Counted from the first letter of the stretch, positions 7,159 to 13,973 are shown. The stretch: DNA of 14,763 nucleotides from an uncultured Rhizobiaceae group bacterium (GCA_938009335.1 CALLHT010000075.1:1-14763), one strand, 5' to 3'. Numbers and translations are program-made. The notes: a model not told the origin generated them from the sequence alone.

Positions 7159-8145
7159 CTAAAAGCCGGGAATTGACAAAGGGTTGTTCAACATAGCGTC
7201 TTTGTCTGCCGTATCTGGCACCACATTGCCAAAGAACCCGTCAAACATCGCAACCACCATAGCCGGATCTAAATTCTTAGTAATCACAACCAACTCAGTT
7301 TTACCAATAGCTTTTGACTGGGTTCCGGAAACCGGAGCAAGGTCATGAACGATTTGCCCTGAGACCTGCACGATCACGGGGTCTTCTCTATCTTCAATGT
7401 GAGCAAACCCTTTTATGCGAAGCAGATTAGGCCCAAACTGATTGACCATCATATGCAGCATGCCAATCAGATCTTGAGCAGAAAGTCGACGTGCAGATCG
7501 CATGATTGCTGATCGATAGGCATTCGAATGCCCTTGCGAATGTGTTTCCGGCTTTTGCCCGCCCGAAGAAGACAGATCTGACAAAGAGGTAATTTCCGAA
7601 GCCAATCCAATCTTCGCATTCTGATTGACTTGCCGTACCGTCTCTATAGCCGCGTCAGAGGCTTCAACCAAGTCGTCTTTCGTCAGCAAAATTTGGTCAG
7701 CAACCGCAATCTGGTGTCGCGCTTCCGCATGCTCTTTCAAAAGATCAGCACCTCTTATCAGATCAAAGATGCTCAGGATCATAGAAGGTTGAAGCAGCGA
7801 GGCCATATCGGAATTGTGGGCTAGTGTTTGAAAGACGGGAAGCGGATCAGCAATGCCGGTCGTTTCAATAAAAATCCGGTCAAAACGGTTTAAGTCAAGT
7901 CCGGCAAGTGTCTCGACCAACTCGCCGCGCATGTTGCAACACAGGCATCCGTTCGATAGCTCGTAGATCGTTTCGGCGCTTTCCTCAACCAATAGATGGT
8001 CGACCGGCACAGACCCAAATTCATTCACGATTACCAGCGAGTTTTTGAAATCGGCAAGCTTCAAGATACGGTTTAAGAACGTCGTCTTACCCGAACCTAA
8101 AAACCCGGTCAGCAGAACAACAGGTATTTTTGTGGCAACCGACAT
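7159..8145 (-). CDS. CobW/COG0523 family GTP-binding protein (putative metal chaperone)
   Basis: A 328-residue G3E-family P-loop GTPase; characterised relatives (ZNG1, YciC/ZigA, CobW, nitrile hydratase activators) deliver zinc, cobalt or iron to target enzymes. The Walker A motif is GFLGSGKT (14-21), the CxCC metal site is GCLCC (Cys67, Cys69, Cys70), and FIETTGIADP (92-101) is the Walker B/switch region. The base-recognition motif reads TKDD (155-158) where NKxD is commoner; TKxD is also found in this family. The C-terminal CobW_C domain runs from about 240. The linker near 205 has two histidines (HSQGH) but no long His-rich run. ATG 8145 is preceded by AGGGGA that overlaps the TAG stop of the carboxypeptidase gene (TAGGGGAAAACATG), so the two are one operon. 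The stop lies 4 bases from the tusA stop. The client and metal are unknown. Confidence 0.9.
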   Translation of the reverse strand: MSVATKIPVVLLTGFLGSGKTTFLNRILKLADFKNSLVIVNEFGSVPVDHLLVEESAETIYELSNGCLCCNMRGELVETLAGLDLNRFDRIFIETTGIADPLPVFQTLAHNSDMASLLQPSMILSIFDLIRGADLLKEHAEARHQIAVADQILLTKDDLVEASDAAIETVRQVNQNAKIGLASEITSLSDLSSSGGQKPETHSQGHSNAYRSAIMRSARRLSAQDLIGMLHMMVNQFGPNLLRIKGFAHIEDREDPVIVQVSGQIVHDLAPVSGTQSKAIGKTELVVITKNLDPAMVVAMFDGFFGNVVPDTADKDAMLNNPLSIPGF

Positions 8146-8153
8146 GTTTTCCC

Positions 8154-9311
8154 CTAACGCGGTCTGGGTGTGGGGAGTGCAAGCTTGCCGGTTTCAGATG
8201 AACCAATCGCAGGCAGGATGATCTTGCCGAGTTGCGTGTCAAATGCTGGCCGCGGGCTTGGTACCGGAACAGTGCCAACAGCAGCAAATTGACGGTTCAG
8301 CACAGACTGGCTCGGAGCTGCATCCACACCACCAGGATTAACGGCTAGAATTTTTCTGGACTTTATCCGAGGCTTTAAAAAATTCGACTTGATGACAGCA
8401 TTCCCAGCCGAGGGATCGTAACGTACAGCGCGGGCTTCCTGCGTACATAAAACCGGGCGCATGTTGACCGGCGGCGCACCTCGAAGCACAGGCAAGAATA
8501 CAGAGCCTGACCCTTGTTTTCCAAAACTCTCGGTCAACAGTTTCGCAGCTGAAACAGCCCGATCTGTTTGCGAAGAACGCCCCAACACAATTGCGATCAA
8601 CGTCTGCCCGTTGCGTTCAGCGGATACAGCAAGATTGTAACCAGCGGCACATACAAATCCTGTTTTCAGGCCCGTTGTTCCGGGAAATCGTTCCAGCAGC
8701 AGATTGTATGAGAAATGTGTTTTGACGGGCGTTTGGATGGCAACGGCTTCAAACATATAGGCATATTGAGGAAACTCTGTGAGAATTTTCGCCGACAGCA
8801 GTGCCATGTCACGGGCAGAAGAAACCTGCCTGACATTGTGCAATCCGTTGGAGTTTATAAAAAGCGTATTCTCCATGCCGAGGCGTTTAGCCTCCACATT
8901 CATGCGCGCGACAAATCCTTTGAGGTTTCCCGCAACCGCTTCCGCCAATGCCAGTGAAACATCGTTCGCACTTTTGATGATGATGATCTTGAGCGCAGTA
9001 TCGATCCGCAGGGCAACACCTTTTTTATACCCCATCCGACTGGGCGGCTGACGCGTAGCCGCTTGCGAAATGATAACCGGAGATCCATCCTCAATCTCAC
9101 CGTTCGCGATCGCCCGAAACGTAACATACGCAGTCATTAGCTTTGTTAGAGACGCAGGATGCCACCGGTCATTCGCTTTGTGCTGGCTAATGATGGCGCC
9201 ACTTCGCGCATCAATCACAATATGTGGATTTTCAGCGGCAAACGTATGCCCGATAGCAAGAAAGCCAGCCAACACACTCCAAAACAAACCGATTTGTATT
9301 TTTCTCAACAA
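8154..9311 (-). CDS. D-alanyl-D-alanine carboxypeptidase (PBP5/6-like, peptidase S11)
   Basis: A 385-residue penicillin-binding protein that removes the terminal D-Ala from peptidoglycan pentapeptides in the periplasm. Residues 1-25 form a signal peptide (cleavage near TFA-AE). All three active-site motifs are present: S-x-x-K as SLTK (Ser54, Lys57), SxN as SAN (Ser114, Asn116) and KTG (216-218). After the catalytic domain comes a basic, proline-rich tail with no obvious amphipathic anchor helix, so membrane attachment is uncertain. No in-frame ATG exists before the catalytic serine; the chosen start is TTG at 9311 (followed by a second TTG), with AGGA at a good 8-base distance. An ATG seven bases upstream is in another frame. 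The gene leads an operon with the CobW-like GTPase and diverges from the amidohydrolase gene 93 bases away. Confidence 0.9.
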   Translation of the reverse strand: MLRKIQIGLFWSVLAGFLAIGHTFAAENPHIVIDARSGAIISQHKANDRWHPASLTKLMTAYVTFRAIANGEIEDGSPVIISQAATRQPPSRMGYKKGVALRIDTALKIIIIKSANDVSLALAEAVAGNLKGFVARMNVEAKRLGMENTLFINSNGLHNVRQVSSARDMALLSAKILTEFPQYAYMFEAVAIQTPVKTHFSYNLLLERFPGTTGLKTGFVCAAGYNLAVSAERNGQTLIAIVLGRSSQTDRAVSAAKLLTESFGKQGSGSVFLPVLRGAPPVNMRPVLCTQEARAVRYDPSAGNAVIKSNFLKPRIKSRKILAVNPGGVDAAPSQSVLNRQFAAVGTVPVPSPRPAFDTQLGKIILPAIGSSETGKLALPTPRPR

Positions 9312-9346
9312 GCGACATATCCTGTCATAAGAAATGAGATTGAGTT

Positions 9347-9364
9347 TGCTACATTTCTGCTACA
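9347..9364. repeat. Tandem TGCTACA elements one helical turn apart
   Basis: TGCTACA occurs at 9347-9353 and again at 9358-9364, 11 bases start to start, in the 93-base region between the divergent carboxypeptidase and amidohydrolase genes. This is a plausible binding site for a regulator acting on both genes. No match to a Zur or other known box was recognised. Confidence 0.35.
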
Positions 9365-9404
9365 CACTCACTCAAGGTATTTAACAGAGCTATCAGGAAT
9401 AAAC

Positions 9405-10574
9405 ATGCCAATTGTCAACCGTATGGCCGAACTTCACGATGAAATTACTCAATGGCGTCGGGATATCCACTCAAACCCCGAGCTGATGTACGATGTACAC
9501 GAAACCGCGGAAGGCGTGGCAGAAAAGCTTAAAGCTTTTGGATGCGATGAAGTGCACACTGGAATTGGCAAGACAGGCGTTGTTGGCATCATTCATGGCA
9601 AGACACAGAACTCAGGCCATGTGGTTGGTATGCGTGCGGATATGGATGCACTTCCAATCGAAGAAGCAACGGATAAGCCTTACAAATCAAAAGTACCCGG
9701 CAAAATGCACGCATGCGGCCATGATGGTCATACAGCCATGTTATTGGGTGCCGCTAAATACCTATCCGAGACCCGAAACTTTGATGGCACGGTTGCGGTG
9801 ATTTTCCAGCCCGCAGAAGAAGGCGGTGCCGGCGGCAAAGCCATGGTGGATGATGGCATGATGGATCGCTTCAATATCAAAGAAGTCTACGGCATGCACA
9901 ATTTGCCGGGGCTTCCAGTTGGCGAATTTGCCATTCGTTCAGGCCCGATTATGGCTGCGACAGACGAGTTCAATATTACAGTGACGGGTAAAGGCGCCCA
10001 TGCAGCCATGCCACATCAAGGCATCGACCCAATTGTCACAACCTCGCAAATTGTTGTTGCGCTTCAAACCATCGTTTCACGCAACCTGAACCCGTTTGAG
10101 CCACTGGTGATATCGGTCACCCAGTTTCATTCTGGCACCGCGTATAATGTCATTCCTGATCAGGCGAATATTGTCGGCACGATCCGCAGTCTTTCAAGAG
10201 AAGTACGCGATTATGCTATTGAGCGCATGAAAGAGACCGTAAACGCCATTTCAACAGCCGCTGGCGCTACTGCTGAAGTCAACATTCGCGAGGGCTATCC
10301 GGCAACCATCAATCATGACAATGAGACTGAAAAAGCGATTTCCATTGCTTTAGATGTGGCTGGCACCGGAAAGGTTGACGCAAACAAAGAAGCAACAATG
10401 GGCGGTGAGGATTTCTCCTACATGCTGCTCGAACGTCCGGGCGCCTTCATCTTCATGGGCAATGGCGATACGGCAGGCCTGCATCATCCAGAGTATGACT
10501 TTAACGATGAAGCAATCCCGCATGGAACATCCTATTGGGCAAAACTTGCTGAAACGCTCATGCCAGCAGCTTAG
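9405..10574 (+). CDS. M20-family amidohydrolase (hippurate hydrolase / N-acyl-amino-acid deacylase type)
   Basis: A 389-residue metallo-amidohydrolase of family M20D (HipO/AbgB/IAA-amino-acid hydrolase-like), which cleaves N-acyl or N-benzoyl amino acids in the cytoplasm. Metal and catalytic residues are in place: Cys104 and His106 in HACGHDGHT, Glu138/Glu139 in FQPAEEGGAGG, His165 in GMHNLP, and His361 in LHHPEYDFND. The dimerisation domain carries GKGAHAAMPHQGIDP. The open frame continues upstream to about 9159, but ATG 9405 is the right start: AGGA (9395-9398) is six bases ahead and the protein then begins in register with the family, whereas a longer form would overlap the carboxypeptidase gene. 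The physiological substrate cannot be told from sequence. Nearness to a peptidoglycan enzyme makes a muropeptide- or D-amino-acid-derived substrate thinkable, but this is conjecture. Confidence 0.92.
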   Translation: MPIVNRMAELHDEITQWRRDIHSNPELMYDVHETAEGVAEKLKAFGCDEVHTGIGKTGVVGIIHGKTQNSGHVVGMRADMDALPIEEATDKPYKSKVPGKMHACGHDGHTAMLLGAAKYLSETRNFDGTVAVIFQPAEEGGAGGKAMVDDGMMDRFNIKEVYGMHNLPGLPVGEFAIRSGPIMAATDEFNITVTGKGAHAAMPHQGIDPIVTTSQIVVALQTIVSRNLNPFEPLVISVTQFHSGTAYNVIPDQANIVGTIRSLSREVRDYAIERMKETVNAISTAAGATAEVNIREGYPATINHDNETEKAISIALDVAGTGKVDANKEATMGGEDFSYMLLERPGAFIFMGNGDTAGLHHPEYDFNDEAIPHGTSYWAKLAETLMPAA

Positions 10575-10579
10575 GCTTT

Positions 10580-10598
10580 GTTAAGGTTACGCGTTAAC
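10580..10598. repeat. GTTAA-N9-TTAAC dyad, copy 2
   Basis: This has the same arms and spacer length as the dyad at 405-423, and it follows directly after the amidohydrolase stop. A nested, partly overlapping hairpin GGTTA-CGCGT-TAACC (10585-10599) can also form here. There is no U-run after it, so it is not a standard terminator. Confidence 0.3.
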
Positions 10599-10623
10599 CG
10601 TCTTACCGTTTGTGAACCACAGT

Positions 10624-10678
10624 GAGGAGAAATTTTACACTGTATATGTATGTTATGTTCAATCGAAGACTGGTTTGA
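10624..10678 (+). other. Possible short upstream ORF in the leader of the FAD oxidoreductase gene
   Basis: ATG 10646 opens a ten-codon frame (MYVMFNRRLV) that ends with TGA at 10676-10678, twelve bases before, and in the same frame as, the oxidoreductase start. A strong GAGGAG (10624-10629) lies 16 bases ahead of this ATG, too far for a usual ribosome binding site and with no nearer start codon. It could allow coupled re-initiation or be meaningless. Confidence 0.2.
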
Positions 10679-10690
10679 ACGGACTGCTCA

Positions 10691-11815
10691 ATGGAACACA
10701 CAGACATCGCCATCGTGGGCGCAGGACTGGCAGGCTCACTGTGTGCGGGCATGCTTGGCAAAAAAGGCGTTTCGCATGTACTCATTGACCCACGCGAAGC
10801 CTATCCTGACGAGTTTCGTTGCGAAAAATTCAATCACCAACAGATTGAATTGCTCGAAGAGACTGGGCTTGCAAAAAACGTTTTAAGCGATTTGATGCCA
10901 GTAAAGGACGTGTGGATGGCGCGCTTTGGGCGCCTCGTTCGCAAACAACATTATCCTCACTACGGATTTTCATACCATCAGGCCGTAAATGCCGTTCGTC
11001 GCCATCATGTAAACCAGGATAACTTTAAGTTGGGCAGCGTCCAGTCCATTACGTGCTCGGGCCAAGAACACATAATCGAAACATCCGACGGCACGGAAAT
11101 TTCAGCAAAATTGGTTGTACTGGCAACTGGTGCCAATGCTGCTCTTCAAAAACAGTTGGGCATGAGTCAGGAGATGCTGAGCGAACGGCATTGTCTCGCG
11201 ATCGGCTTTGACCTTGAACCGGAAACCGACTTTGAATTTGACACCATGACCTATTGGCCCGAATCCGCGTCGGGCAAAATGTCTTATCTGACGTTCTTTC
11301 GCACCAATACGGGTTGGCGGGCAAACCTATTCGGATATTGGAATTTGAAAGATCCGCAAATTGCCAATTTGAAGTCTGATCCATTTAGGTGCCTTGTGTC
11401 CTTAATGCCCAATCTGGAAAAGATTACCGGCAGGTTCAGCGTAACTGGCAAGTTGAGAGTACGTCCGATCAACTTATACCAATGGAACGCAAATCAGGTG
11501 GATGGTGTGGTCGCCCTAGGCGATGCGTGGTCCAGCTCATGTCCGGGGGCTGGAACTGGAACCACGAAGGCAATGAACGATGCACTCTTGATCTCAAAGA
11601 CCTTCATTCCAAGATGGCTGGAACACGGCCCCATGAATGCCGATACCCTTTCTGAGTTTTATAATGCACCCAGAAAACTTGAGATCGATACTGAAAGCAT
11701 CGATGAAGCTTATAAGCTACGCCACATTACATTGAGCAAGTCACTCTACTGGCAGGCGCAAAGATGGGCGCGTTTTCTGTATCATGGCATGCGCGGAAAG
11801 CTCGCTTCCGGATAG
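10691..11815 (+). CDS. FAD-dependent oxidoreductase (group A monooxygenase / geranylgeranyl-reductase-like fold), substrate unknown
   Basis: A 374-residue flavoprotein. The N-terminal Rossmann motif is IAIVGAGLAGS (GxGxxG at 10-15) with the ribose-binding acidic residue Asp33 at the end of strand two. The mid-domain has LVVLATGAN, the usual ATG strand, and the second FAD motif is ALGDAWSSSCPGAGTGT near residue 277, the GD-x(n)-PxxGxG pattern of the PHBH-like superfamily. The central region (about 190-260) with several aromatic residues would form the substrate domain. There is no signal peptide or membrane helix; the basic, aromatic C-terminus (WQAQRWARFLYHGMRGK) may touch the membrane. ATG 10691 has only a weak GGA at 10681-10683. 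It stands alone, so no pathway is suggested by neighbours. Hydroxylase, halogenase-like and reductase roles are all open. Confidence 0.75.
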   Translation: MEHTDIAIVGAGLAGSLCAGMLGKKGVSHVLIDPREAYPDEFRCEKFNHQQIELLEETGLAKNVLSDLMPVKDVWMARFGRLVRKQHYPHYGFSYHQAVNAVRRHHVNQDNFKLGSVQSITCSGQEHIIETSDGTEISAKLVVLATGANAALQKQLGMSQEMLSERHCLAIGFDLEPETDFEFDTMTYWPESASGKMSYLTFFRTNTGWRANLFGYWNLKDPQIANLKSDPFRCLVSLMPNLEKITGRFSVTGKLRVRPINLYQWNANQVDGVVALGDAWSSSCPGAGTGTTKAMNDALLISKTFIPRWLEHGPMNADTLSEFYNAPRKLEIDTESIDEAYKLRHITLSKSLYWQAQRWARFLYHGMRGKLASG

Positions 11816-11965
11816 TATTTTCCGCAGAAAACATCATAACATGTTGTAAAATTTACCTTTTTTCAATGCGTGCAAAATCGCACATCTTTATTTTCACGCT
11901 TTGGTTACCTTTTGATTGTCGGAGGGACAACGGGCCCTTCAAGAAAACAGGAAGGAACCCAAACC

Positions 11966-12316
11966 ATGAAAAAGATTTTTACAAACTCAGCGCTTGCAGC
12001 ACTTGCCCTTACAATGGCAATTCCAATGACAACCTCAACTATCACACCAGCAAATGCTGGCAGCCGTGACGCCTTTGTAGGTGGCCTTGTCGGCGGCGTG
12101 GTTGGCGGTGTAATCGGATCGTCCCGCCGTCGCAGCCCTGATGTTGTTTACGTTGAGCCGCGCCCGGTTTACCGTGAGCCAGTTGTTATTCATCGCAGCG
12201 CAGGCAACGCACACATCAACTGGTGCTACAATCGCTACCGTTCATACGACGCACGCACAGACACTTGGATTTCAAACAGCGGCCGCACAAGATACTGTAA
12301 CTCACCATACAACTAG
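11966..12316 (+). CDS. BA14K family protein, exported
   Basis: A 116-residue exported protein of the BA14K family, named after a 14-kDa immunoreactive Brucella abortus protein and typical of Hyphomicrobiales; a lectin-like activity has been reported for the Brucella member. A signal peptide covers 1-31 (cleavage ANA-G). A glycine-zipper segment follows (GG pairs at 39-40, 43-44, 47-48 and Gly51), then a proline-rich basic linker with VEPRPVYREPVV. The C-terminal BA14K motif spans 82-116, with His83, Trp86, Cys87 and Cys111 and the WCYNRYRSYD core. The frame is open from 11870, but ATG 11966 is the start: AAGGA at 11952-11956 precedes it and it gives a clean signal peptide. A strong terminator follows. 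About 150 bases upstream hold no gene; I see only AT-rich sequence and no convincing promoter. Confidence 0.9.
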   Translation: MKKIFTNSALAALALTMAIPMTTSTITPANAGSRDAFVGGLVGGVVGGVIGSSRRRSPDVVYVEPRPVYREPVVIHRSAGNAHINWCYNRYRSYDARTDTWISNSGRTRYCNSPYN

Positions 12317-12359
12317 GATTTGGAAATAGGACCTCTACGTCCCATACTCCGACAAGAAG

Positions 12360-12383
12360 CCCGGCCAATTGGCCGGGTTTTTT
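12360..12383 (+). terminator. Rho-independent terminator after the BA14K gene
   Basis: CCCGGCC-AATT-GGCCGGG (12360-12377) is an 18-base perfect palindrome, immediately followed by six T (12378-12383). It begins 43 bases after the BA14K stop. On the opposite strand it would be followed by GCTTCTTG, a poorer U-tract, so it serves mainly the rightward transcript and separates it from the convergent Crp/Fnr gene. Confidence 0.92.
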
Positions 12384-12412
12384 GCATTTAGGCCATAGAT
12401 TCACAAAATCGA

Positions 12413-13096
12413 TTATTCGTCCCAGGCTTCAGAGATGCGTCTTTGCAATTCAGCAACATCAGTAAGTACCAAAGCGCCACGGGTCTTTTCAAAATACCCC
12501 TGTTTCTGCAACGCGTTCAATTCCCGTGACACAACTTCTCGTCTTGTGCCAATGCGTTCAGCCAGTTCTTTTTGAGTCGGCGGCGGACTGACGCTTCTTT
12601 GTCCTTCATGGCCCATCCGCGGTTTGGATAGACGAAGCAGCTCGGCATATAGCCGATATTTGGCCTGCAGAAAGGACTGTTCTGCCAAACGCATATTGAG
12701 CGTGCGGATACGCATGGTCAGAACCTTCATGACTTCAAGGCTGATCTCGGGATGCCGGTCCAGAATATCCAGAAACAGTCTTTGCGGCACAATACAAATA
12801 CGACTGCGATACAATGTTGTTACGTTCGCGCTTCTGGTTTCATTGTCAATTGCAGCAAGTTCGCCGAAAAAATCTCCGGGACTCATTTCTTTTAGAATAA
12901 CTTCTTTTCCAACCGAAAATCGGTTGATCACCCGCACCAAGCCGGACACCACGAACCGGACATCTGTTGTCTCTTCGTCAATATCGATGACCAATTCATT
13001 GGCTTCATAATCTTTCCACAAGCACGACTTTCCGTATTGCTCACCTTCAGCTTGTGAAAGCGAAGAAAATAACGGAATATCTTGAAGATTTTCCAT
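12413..13096 (-). CDS. Crp/Fnr family transcriptional regulator
   Basis: A 227-residue cytoplasmic regulator with an N-terminal cyclic-nucleotide-binding-type beta-roll (about 8-110), a dimerisation helix (115-145) and a C-terminal winged helix-turn-helix (about 172-212; recognition helix RREVVSRELNALQ). The roll contains GDFFGELAAID (Gly78, Glu79, Leu80) and RSA (88-90), which match the phosphate/ribose pocket of cAMP-binding members, but the dimer-helix Thr/Ser pair that contacts adenine in E. coli CRP appears replaced by Leu/Asn in my alignment by eye. There is no N-terminal cysteine cluster, so it is not an oxygen-sensing Fe-S FNR. ATG 13096 has a very strong GGAGAGG upstream. The gene diverges from the TauE/SafE exporter, its likely neighbour target, and a GTTGATCAAC palindrome lies just above its ribosome binding site. 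Confidence 0.92.
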   Translation of the reverse strand: MENLQDIPLFSSLSQAEGEQYGKSCLWKDYEANELVIDIDEETTDVRFVVSGLVRVINRFSVGKEVILKEMSPGDFFGELAAIDNETRSANVTTLYRSRICIVPQRLFLDILDRHPEISLEVMKVLTMRIRTLNMRLAEQSFLQAKYRLYAELLRLSKPRMGHEGQRSVSPPPTQKELAERIGTRREVVSRELNALQKQGYFEKTRGALVLTDVAELQRRISEAWDE

Positions 13097-13112
13097 TCGG
13101 CCCTCTCCCCTT

Positions 13113-13122
13113 GTTGATCAAC
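13113..13122. promoter_or_regulatory. GTTGATCAAC palindrome, candidate Crp/Fnr operator
   Basis: A perfect 10-bp palindrome, 16 bases upstream of the Crp/Fnr start codon and in the shared region with the exporter gene. TTGAT/ATCAA are the half-sites of FNR-type boxes, but here they overlap instead of being separated by four bases. A second GATCAA occurs 20 bases on (13136-13141). It may be an autoregulatory site. Confidence 0.35.
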
Positions 13123-13220
13123 CACAATACTTCCAGATCAATTATTTCTAAACTCTATGCTTTTTCCTGTAATATCCACCAGCCTGACGGCAGTGTTGCG
13201 CAAACCCTAAAGGAACTCAA

Positions 13221-13958
13221 GTGGGTTATCTATCTGAATTCATAACCTTCAACGAGCTACTGCCTTGTTTGCTGATTGTAATGTTTGCTGCGGTAGTGCA
13301 AATGACGATCGGCATGGGATTTGGCATGTTAGCATCCCCTTTGATCGCGCTGGTTAAGCCGGAGATTGTGCCCGGATGTATCGTATTGATTGGCCTCAGC
13401 GTTGCTATTTCCGGGGCTTGGCGCGAACGTCAAAACATTTCCTTTGAGGAACTCAAAATGGGCATAGGCGGGCGTGTTTTTGGAAGCATGGCTGCACTTC
13501 TTATTCTCAGTCAAATCAAAGACCTAGATATGTTTTTGTTAGTTTTTGGTATCATTATGCTTATCGCAATTGCAATGACTGCGAGTGGGTTGAAAATCGC
13601 CTTTACCCGCTCAAACTTGTTCGGATTATCAGTCGTCTCAGGATTAATGGGAAGTATCACTGCTGTGGGCGCTCCGCCTATGGCGATCATCTACCATCAA
13701 AGGCCCGCAGAAATCGTCAGACCAACACTGAACGCATTCTTTGCTTCGGGTTGTATTCTCGCAATCATAACCCTGTCGTTAAGCGGATGGTTTGGCACAA
13801 AAGACCTAGCTGCAACAATTTTGCTGTTTCCTTCCATGATTGCAGGAATTTACTTGTCGCGCTTTTTCCGGAATATACCTGCCAAATTGTCAGCAAATGC
13901 ATTGTTAGTTTTATCAGCATCTGCATCCATAATGCTGATCATTAAGAGTCAAATCTAA
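13221..13958 (+). CDS. TauE/SafE family sulfite/organosulfonate exporter (membrane permease)
   Basis: A 245-residue inner-membrane protein of the TauE/SafE (DUF81) family, which exports sulfite, sulfoacetate or related anions and in other members takes up small anions. Two homologous halves of about four helices each are visible, each opening with the family's Gly-rich motif: TIGMGFGMLASPLIAL (about 29-44) and SGLMGSITAVGAPPMAI (about 139-155). The start is GTG at 13221, supported by AAAGGA (13209-13214) six bases ahead; there is no ATG that would give the complete first helix. It is transcribed away from the Crp/Fnr gene, 124 bases away. No taurine, sulfite oxidase or thiosulfate genes are nearby, so the transported anion is not defined. 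Confidence 0.88.
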   Translation: MGYLSEFITFNELLPCLLIVMFAAVVQMTIGMGFGMLASPLIALVKPEIVPGCIVLIGLSVAISGAWRERQNISFEELKMGIGGRVFGSMAALLILSQIKDLDMFLLVFGIIMLIAIAMTASGLKIAFTRSNLFGLSVVSGLMGSITAVGAPPMAIIYHQRPAEIVRPTLNAFFASGCILAIITLSLSGWFGTKDLAATILLFPSMIAGIYLSRFFRNIPAKLSANALLVLSASASIMLIIKSQI

Positions 13959-13973
13959 CTGATAATATTAACG

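Noticed and set aside
9159..9404. N-terminal extension of the M20 amidohydrolase
   Set aside because: The extension overlaps the opposite-strand carboxypeptidase signal peptide and lacks family similarity; ATG 9405 has a good ribosome binding site.
9312..9404. Zur box in the region shared by the carboxypeptidase and amidohydrolase genes
   Set aside because: Looked for because of the COG0523 gene; no TGTTAT-like palindrome is present.
10603..10785. Small reverse-strand ORF upstream of the FAD oxidoreductase
   Set aside because: It overlaps the start of a well-supported gene and has no ribosome binding site or recognisable product; most likely a shadow frame.
11817..11832. Terminator after the FAD oxidoreductase
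   Set aside because: TTTTC-CGCA-GAAAA is a weak AT-rich stem without a downstream T-run.
11870..11965. Upstream start for the BA14K protein
   Set aside because: It would place 32 non-hydrophobic residues ahead of a clear signal peptide; ATG 11966 has a well-placed AAGGA.
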